NCBI GenBank assembly: GCA_964607445.1
Contig: CAZSKN010000014.1
Location: 1-64,000 of the forward strand
DNA: 64,000 nucleotides
From: CALCKU01 sp964607445
GTDB lineage: Bacteria; Pseudomonadota; Alphaproteobacteria; Caulobacterales; Maricaulaceae
Direction of reading: 5' to 3'
The first letter of the stretch is position 1. Each line of letters opens with the position of its first letter. Below, one piece after another: positions 60,320 to 64,000 of this stretch. The position numbers were made by a program, and so were the translations under genes. The notes beneath the pieces were generated by a model, which ran no database searches, had not been told where the DNA came from, and saw only the letters and a list, made by a program, of their open reading frames with translations.

Positions 60320-61636
60320 TTGGGGCCGGATTTTTACGATCCGGTGAAAGCGGCGCCATTCCCCAAGACGCAATTGCGTTATCGCAATAACCACGCCGCG
60401 AGATCAGTAGGGCTGGATCATCTGTCAGACGCGCAATGGGTTGAGCATTTTGGTAAGTTCAAGCCCCTCGCAGATAATTTACCCGACCCTCTAGCTCTGC
60501 GTTATCATGGTCATCAATTCCAGAATTATAATCCCGACCTCGGTGACGGACGAGGGTTTTTGTTTGCACAGCTTGCAGATAATGAGGGTAGATTACTGGA
60601 TCTCGGGACAAAGGGGTCAGGCCAGACCCCATATTCACGTCAGGGCGACGGACGTCTGACATTGCTCGGCGGTATCAGAGAGGTTCTCGCGACACGTTAT
60701 CTGGAATATCTAGGGGTCAACACATCCCGGAGTTTTTCCCTTATCGAGACCGGCGAAGCTTTACAGCGTAGTGATGAACCCTCTCCGACCCGCGCATCCG
60801 TGCTGGTACGCCTGTCCCATTCCCATATTCGGTTTGGCAGTTTTCAACGCCAAGCTTTTTTTAAAAATACGGATAATCTTGAAAAATTGATAGCCTATGC
60901 CAGTCGCTATTTTTACCCGAACCGGAAAAGCCCGGACGAGATATTAAGCGCTGTTGTCGAGGCCTCTGCCGATATGGTGGCTGGGTGGATGGCCGCCGGA
61001 TTTGTGCATGGTGTGATGAATACGGATAATATGAATCTGACCGGCGAGAGTTTTGATTATGGGCCATTCCGGTTTTTGCCAACATTACAATCCGGATTTA
61101 CGGCGGCTTACTTTGATCATAATGGTCTTTATGCGTTTGGTCGACAACCAGAGGTCATGTATTGGAACTTAGTGCAATTGGCGCAAAGCCTGTCTTTGAT
61201 CTGCGAGGATAAAAAATTACGCAGTGCATTAGAAGGCTATGGCCCGGCCTATCGTAAGGCCTTGCAAACCCATGTCTTCAGACGTTTATCTCTCGCGCCG
61301 CAAGACCTAGATGCCGATATAGATTTTATCAGCCAGACCTTTCGGTTTCTAGAGGCTTCGCAGGCAAGTTGGCCGCAATTCTGGCATGACTGGGCCGGCG
61401 GGGCGAAGCAAAAGGCACAGGCTTTAAGCGCTCCGAATGCTGCGTTTTATCAAGGTGATGATTTTAGGGACTGGTTTAACAAACTGAAAACATATGAAGT
61501 ACGCGCAAGTGTTGAAGACCGAGAGACGCCCCCTCAGCTACTCTATGAAGATATAACGGCCTTATGGGAGCCTATCGACACGCGGGATGATTGGTCAGAA
61601 TTTACCCGAAAACTAGAGAGCTTTGACCGGGTTTAA
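60320..61636 (+). CDS. selO: SelO/YdiU protein adenylyltransferase (pseudokinase AMPylator)
   Basis: 438 residues. No ATG or GTG lies between the in-frame stop at 60236 and the SelO homology, so TTG at 60320 is taken as start. LRYHGHQFQNYNPDLGDGRG, DLGTKGSGQTPYSRQGDGR with the ATP-contact Lys, VRLSHSHIRFGSFQ, VHGVMNTDNM with the catalytic Asp region, and DYGPFRFLP are all present. LGGIREVL replaces the common RSSIREF. SelO moves AMP from ATP to Ser/Thr/Tyr of target proteins during oxidative stress. It is shorter than E. coli SelO (about 480). Confidence 0.9.
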   Translation: MGPDFYDPVKAAPFPKTQLRYRNNHAARSVGLDHLSDAQWVEHFGKFKPLADNLPDPLALRYHGHQFQNYNPDLGDGRGFLFAQLADNEGRLLDLGTKGSGQTPYSRQGDGRLTLLGGIREVLATRYLEYLGVNTSRSFSLIETGEALQRSDEPSPTRASVLVRLSHSHIRFGSFQRQAFFKNTDNLEKLIAYASRYFYPNRKSPDEILSAVVEASADMVAGWMAAGFVHGVMNTDNMNLTGESFDYGPFRFLPTLQSGFTAAYFDHNGLYAFGRQPEVMYWNLVQLAQSLSLICEDKKLRSALEGYGPAYRKALQTHVFRRLSLAPQDLDADIDFISQTFRFLEASQASWPQFWHDWAGGAKQKAQALSAPNAAFYQGDDFRDWFNKLKTYEVRASVEDRETPPQLLYEDITALWEPIDTRDDWSEFTRKLESFDRV

Positions 61637-61718
61637 GGGGTTGAAATATCAAAAATTAGTGACTTGCCGTAGACCCGTAGATTATGGTCTAACGGACTAT
61701 AGATTAATGGAGATAGTT

Positions 61719-62483
61719 ATGAAATATGCGGGAATAACATTATCGGTTTTAGCCATGAGCCTTATGGCCGGCTGTTCACAAGTCGAAAAGGCCGCAGATA
61801 CGGCCTCTGCTAATGCCAACCAAGTTACCGCTTCGGCCAAGCAGGTTGCGACAAATGCTAAAGATGCAGCGTCTACAGCCTCCTCAACCGTAAAAGCCAA
61901 TGCTGGAAAACTGGTTGCTACGGCGTCTGCAAAACCGTCGCCTCCGGGCGTAAATATCGGTGAGGCGCCGGCCGGCACCTATAAATCGGAAGCGGGACAT
62001 GCCTATATTGCCTTTACATATTTACACCAAGGCTATTCAAAACCTGTTTTACGGTGGGGCGAATTTGAGGCCACGATAGAACTAGATCCGGCTAACCCTG
62101 AAAATACTAGCTTAAGCGTCACGATTCCGGCGGCGTCTATTGATAGTGGCGTGGCCAAATTTGACGAGCATCTTGTCAGTGCGGATTTCTTTGATGTCGC
62201 CAATCATCCTGTCATTACGTTTAAAAGTACGAATATGGAACAACGCCAAATTGGCAAGGGGCGCGTGACCGGTGATCTTACAATGAAAGGGATAACCAAG
62301 CCGATAAAGCTGGATGTGAAGTTAAATAAAATTGGTGAAAACTTCCGCAGCAAAGTGCCTATGTTCGGCATTTCCGCCACCGGTGTGATAAAGCGTTCAG
62401 ATTGGGATTTGGGAAAATATGCGCCGTCTGTGGGTGATGATGTCGAATTGACGATAGAGGTCGAATTCCAAAAAGAAGGCTAG
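61719..62483 (+). CDS. YceI-family lipoprotein
   Basis: 254 residues from the ATG at 61719, preceded by GGAGA; an upstream frame overlaps selO and is not needed. A lipobox LMAGC places the acylated Cys at residue 19. An Ala/Lys/Thr-rich helical linker (about 20-80) leads to the YceI lipocalin-like domain (about 85-254: HAYIAFTYLHQGYSKPVLRWGEF, FDVANHPVITFKS, GDLTMKGITKPIKLDV). YceI proteins bind isoprenoid-like lipids in the envelope. The cytochrome b561 gene follows after two bases, as in E. coli yceI-yceJ. Confidence 0.9.
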   Translation: MKYAGITLSVLAMSLMAGCSQVEKAADTASANANQVTASAKQVATNAKDAASTASSTVKANAGKLVATASAKPSPPGVNIGEAPAGTYKSEAGHAYIAFTYLHQGYSKPVLRWGEFEATIELDPANPENTSLSVTIPAASIDSGVAKFDEHLVSADFFDVANHPVITFKSTNMEQRQIGKGRVTGDLTMKGITKPIKLDVKLNKIGENFRSKVPMFGISATGVIKRSDWDLGKYAPSVGDDVELTIEVEFQKEG

Positions 62484-62485
62484 CA

Positions 62486-63052
62486 ATGTCGACATCTGAC
62501 GCTCGCTATAATTATGTGGCGATATGGCTGCATTGGGTGATGGCTTTGATCATCATCAGCTTGCTGGTGTTCGGACATTTAATGACTAATCCTGAAACGT
62601 CCAACAGGTTTGCATTATATCAATGGCATAAAACGGGCGGGATTACGGTCTTGTTCTTATCCGTCTTTAGACTGTTTTGGCGATTGAGCCACCGTCCGCC
62701 TTCATTACCCGTTCAGATGAAACCATGGGAAGTTTTTGCCGCTAGGTTTACCCATATTGCGTTTTATCTGATGATGATTGGTATGCCCGTGTTGGGCTGG
62801 GCGATGGTGTCGGCTTCGCCCTTGGGAATACCGACGAAATTATTTGGCGTCATACCGTGGCCACATATACCGGTGTTCGTCAATCTTGAGGCCAAAGAGG
62901 CTGTCGCTAAATATTTGACTCGCGCTCATCATATTGGCGGCAAGTTGATAATTGTTTTAATTCTTTTACATGTCGGGGCCGCGCTTAAACATCACTTCGT
63001 AAATAAAGACGGTGTATTGTCGCGTATGCTTCCGTTTCTATCGCGCCGCTAG
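62486..63052 (+). CDS. Cytochrome b561 family protein (YceJ-like)
   Basis: 188 residues with four membrane helices. Haem-ligand histidines are expected in AIWLHWVMAL (about 17), WHKTGGITVLFLSVFRLFWRL (about 50) and AHHIGGKLIIVLILLHVGAALKHH (about 150-170). It should carry electrons between quinol and a periplasmic partner. It is co-transcribed with the YceI lipoprotein. Its 3' end overlaps the convergent cmk gene by 15 bases. Confidence 0.92.
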   Translation: MSTSDARYNYVAIWLHWVMALIIISLLVFGHLMTNPETSNRFALYQWHKTGGITVLFLSVFRLFWRLSHRPPSLPVQMKPWEVFAARFTHIAFYLMMIGMPVLGWAMVSASPLGIPTKLFGVIPWPHIPVFVNLEAKEAVAKYLTRAHHIGGKLIIVLILLHVGAALKHHFVNKDGVLSRMLPFLSRR

Positions 63053-63739
63053 AACGGCATCGGTAATGGCAATGGCGGAAGCCAGAACCATAGGGATTGC
63101 TAAGCCAGTTGTGTCAATCAAATGCGCATCATCGGCGGGTTTAAGCGGCGCGATATCTCGCCCGCTATCACGTCCATCGCGTTCTTGTAATTGAGTCAAA
63201 ACCGCCGCGAAGCTATGGGTCTCGCCATAGCGCGTTAATTCGGCGTGGCGGCGTTGGGCGCGTTCAGCCTGCGTGGCATCAATATAGAGTTTAACATCGG
63301 CATGAGGACAGATGACCGTCCCGATATCACGTCCGTCAAGCACAGCGCCTTGGGAGGCAAAATCACGTTGAAATTTAAGTAAGGCCGTGCGGACGTCCTG
63401 ATGTACGGCGACTTTGGAAGCGGCTGCGCCTATAGGCCCGCTTTTAAGCTCCGGGTTTTTGAGATGTTCGGCCAGCGTCGTCGCACGGCTGTCCGGATCA
63501 AGGGCATGCGCAACGTTTACGCAATGGGCCGGATTGTCAACATCGCCACCGTCTTGCACTACCTTAAGCGCAATAATTCGGTAGAGCTTGCCCGTATCCA
63601 GATATTTAAGCCCGTAATGGGCGGCAAGGGCTTTGCCTAATGTGCCTTTGCCACTGGCAAATGTACCGTCAATGGCAATGATGAGGGGGTGACGATTACT
63701 CGCCTGTGCCCGGGGTGTATTGACACCGGGCGCGGTCAT
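63038..63739 (-). CDS. cmk: Cytidylate kinase
   Basis: 233 residues. The P-loop is DGTFASGKGTLGKAL; KYLDTGKLYRI, LDGRDIGTVICPHADVKLYIDA and AQRRHAEL are the CMP-binding and lid segments. It phosphorylates CMP and dCMP. The start overlaps the aroA stop by four bases (ATGA), giving the common alphaproteobacterial order aroA-cmk, often followed by rpsA; here the next gene is the convergent cytochrome b561 instead. Confidence 0.95.
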   Translation of the reverse strand: MTAPGVNTPRAQASNRHPLIIAIDGTFASGKGTLGKALAAHYGLKYLDTGKLYRIIALKVVQDGGDVDNPAHCVNVAHALDPDSRATTLAEHLKNPELKSGPIGAAASKVAVHQDVRTALLKFQRDFASQGAVLDGRDIGTVICPHADVKLYIDATQAERAQRRHAELTRYGETHSFAAVLTQLQERDGRDSGRDIAPLKPADDAHLIDTTGLAIPMVLASAIAITDAVLAAR

Positions 63740-64000
63740 GACAGCTTGGCTCCCAACCCCGACATAAGATCAAAAAATGTCGGAAAACTTGTCGCGATCA
63801 TATCAGCATTGTCAATTGTAACCGGCGCCTGCGAATTGAGGCCTAAAACCAGTGCCGACATTGCAATGCGATGGTCGTGATGGGTGATGACATGGCCGCC
63901 GCCTTTGACGGGAAGACCCGGATGGCGGGCGCCAGTTACGGTCATACCGTCTTTGTGATCATCAATAGTCACGCCATTTGAACGTAAGAGGGCGACAGTC
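63736..64000 (-). CDS. aroA: 3-phosphoshikimate 1-carboxyvinyltransferase (EPSP synthase), C-terminal part
   Basis: The visible 88 residues are the C-terminal end; the 5' part lies beyond the window. KGGGHVITHHDHRIAMSALVLGL is the second EPSP-synthase signature with the catalytic segment DHRIAM, and DNADMIATSFPTFFDLMSGLGA the usual ending. It makes EPSP from shikimate-3-phosphate and PEP. It overlaps cmk by four bases. Confidence 0.95.
   Translation of the reverse strand, partial: TVALLRSNGVTIDDHKDGMTVTGARHPGLPVKGGGHVITHHDHRIAMSALVLGLNSQAPVTIDNADMIATSFPTFFDLMSGLGAKLS

Noticed and set aside
1..64000. tRNA genes, CRISPR arrays, insertion sequences, prophage or plasmid genes
   Set aside because: Reading all spacers showed no T-loop-type GGTTCGAATCC in a cloverleaf, no regularly spaced repeats of CRISPR size, and no transposase or integrase. 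A tRNAscan run would settle the tRNA point.

Overview
The window comes from an alphaproteobacterium, most likely a stalked or prosthecate marine Caulobacterales of the Hyphomonadaceae/Maricaulis type. Three things support this: a near-complete holdfast polysaccharide (hfs) locus, an hda (DnaA-inactivation) homologue next to a DUF2066 gene and purMN, and base composition near half GC. This is inference from gene content; there is no 16S or other marker here. Two runs of exactly 100 N (25651-25750 and 40039-40138) show a draft scaffold. I found no tRNA, rRNA, CRISPR array, insertion sequence, integrase or phage gene.

Region 1 (1-2 kb): the 5' end of a DoxX-like membrane protein, a 57-residue membrane protein followed by a nitroreductase, and a small Sel1-type protein behind an AT-rich region and a possible structured leader. 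Region 2 (1.9-12.2 kb): the holdfast-type export and synthesis locus. It has an outer-membrane export protein (hfsD), divergent from a Wzz-type co-polymerase (hfsA) and a Wzy-type polymerase (hfsC), and facing them a tightly overlapping operon hfsE-hfsF-hfsG-hfsH plus a second GT2 glycosyltransferase. A WecG/TagA (HfsJ-type) glycosyltransferase lies apart at 43.5 kb. Region 3 (12.5-25.6 kb): housekeeping genes, namely a PhyH-type dioxygenase, lipoprotein, ABC-F ATPase, ndk, purMN, DUF2066, hda, an RluA-type pseudouridine synthase, rnd, a methyltransferase, a sulfotransferase and aspS.

Region 4 (26.9-39.9 kb): a catabolic island resembling acyclic-terpene (atu) or branched-acyl-CoA degradation. 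It encodes an AtuA/DUF1446 protein, both subunits of a biotin-dependent acyl-CoA carboxylase, an enoyl-CoA hydratase, a TIGR03084-type protein and a serine hydrolase on the minus strand. On the plus strand are a TetR regulator, a pair of acyl-CoA dehydrogenases that look like a heteromer, and a separate AtuD-like dehydrogenase. There is no HMG-CoA lyase, which argues against plain leucine breakdown.

Region 5 (40.2-53.3 kb): a secreted HEAT-like protein coupled to an Mrp Fe-S carrier, hfsJ, an FAH-family hydrolase, an orphan ParB-N-like protein, a haloalkane dehalogenase, and a compact histidine operon yerC-hisG-hisD-hisC::hisB-hisH-hisA-hisF-hisIE. In that operon HisC and HisB, which catalyse successive steps, are one polypeptide. 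Region 6 (53.4-64 kb): a prepilin-type peptidase, a large unrecognised secreted protein, an acyl-CoA synthetase, DUF924, a DJ-1/PfpI protein, an HSL-type esterase, SelO, a YceI lipoprotein with cytochrome b561, cmk, and the 3' end of aroA.
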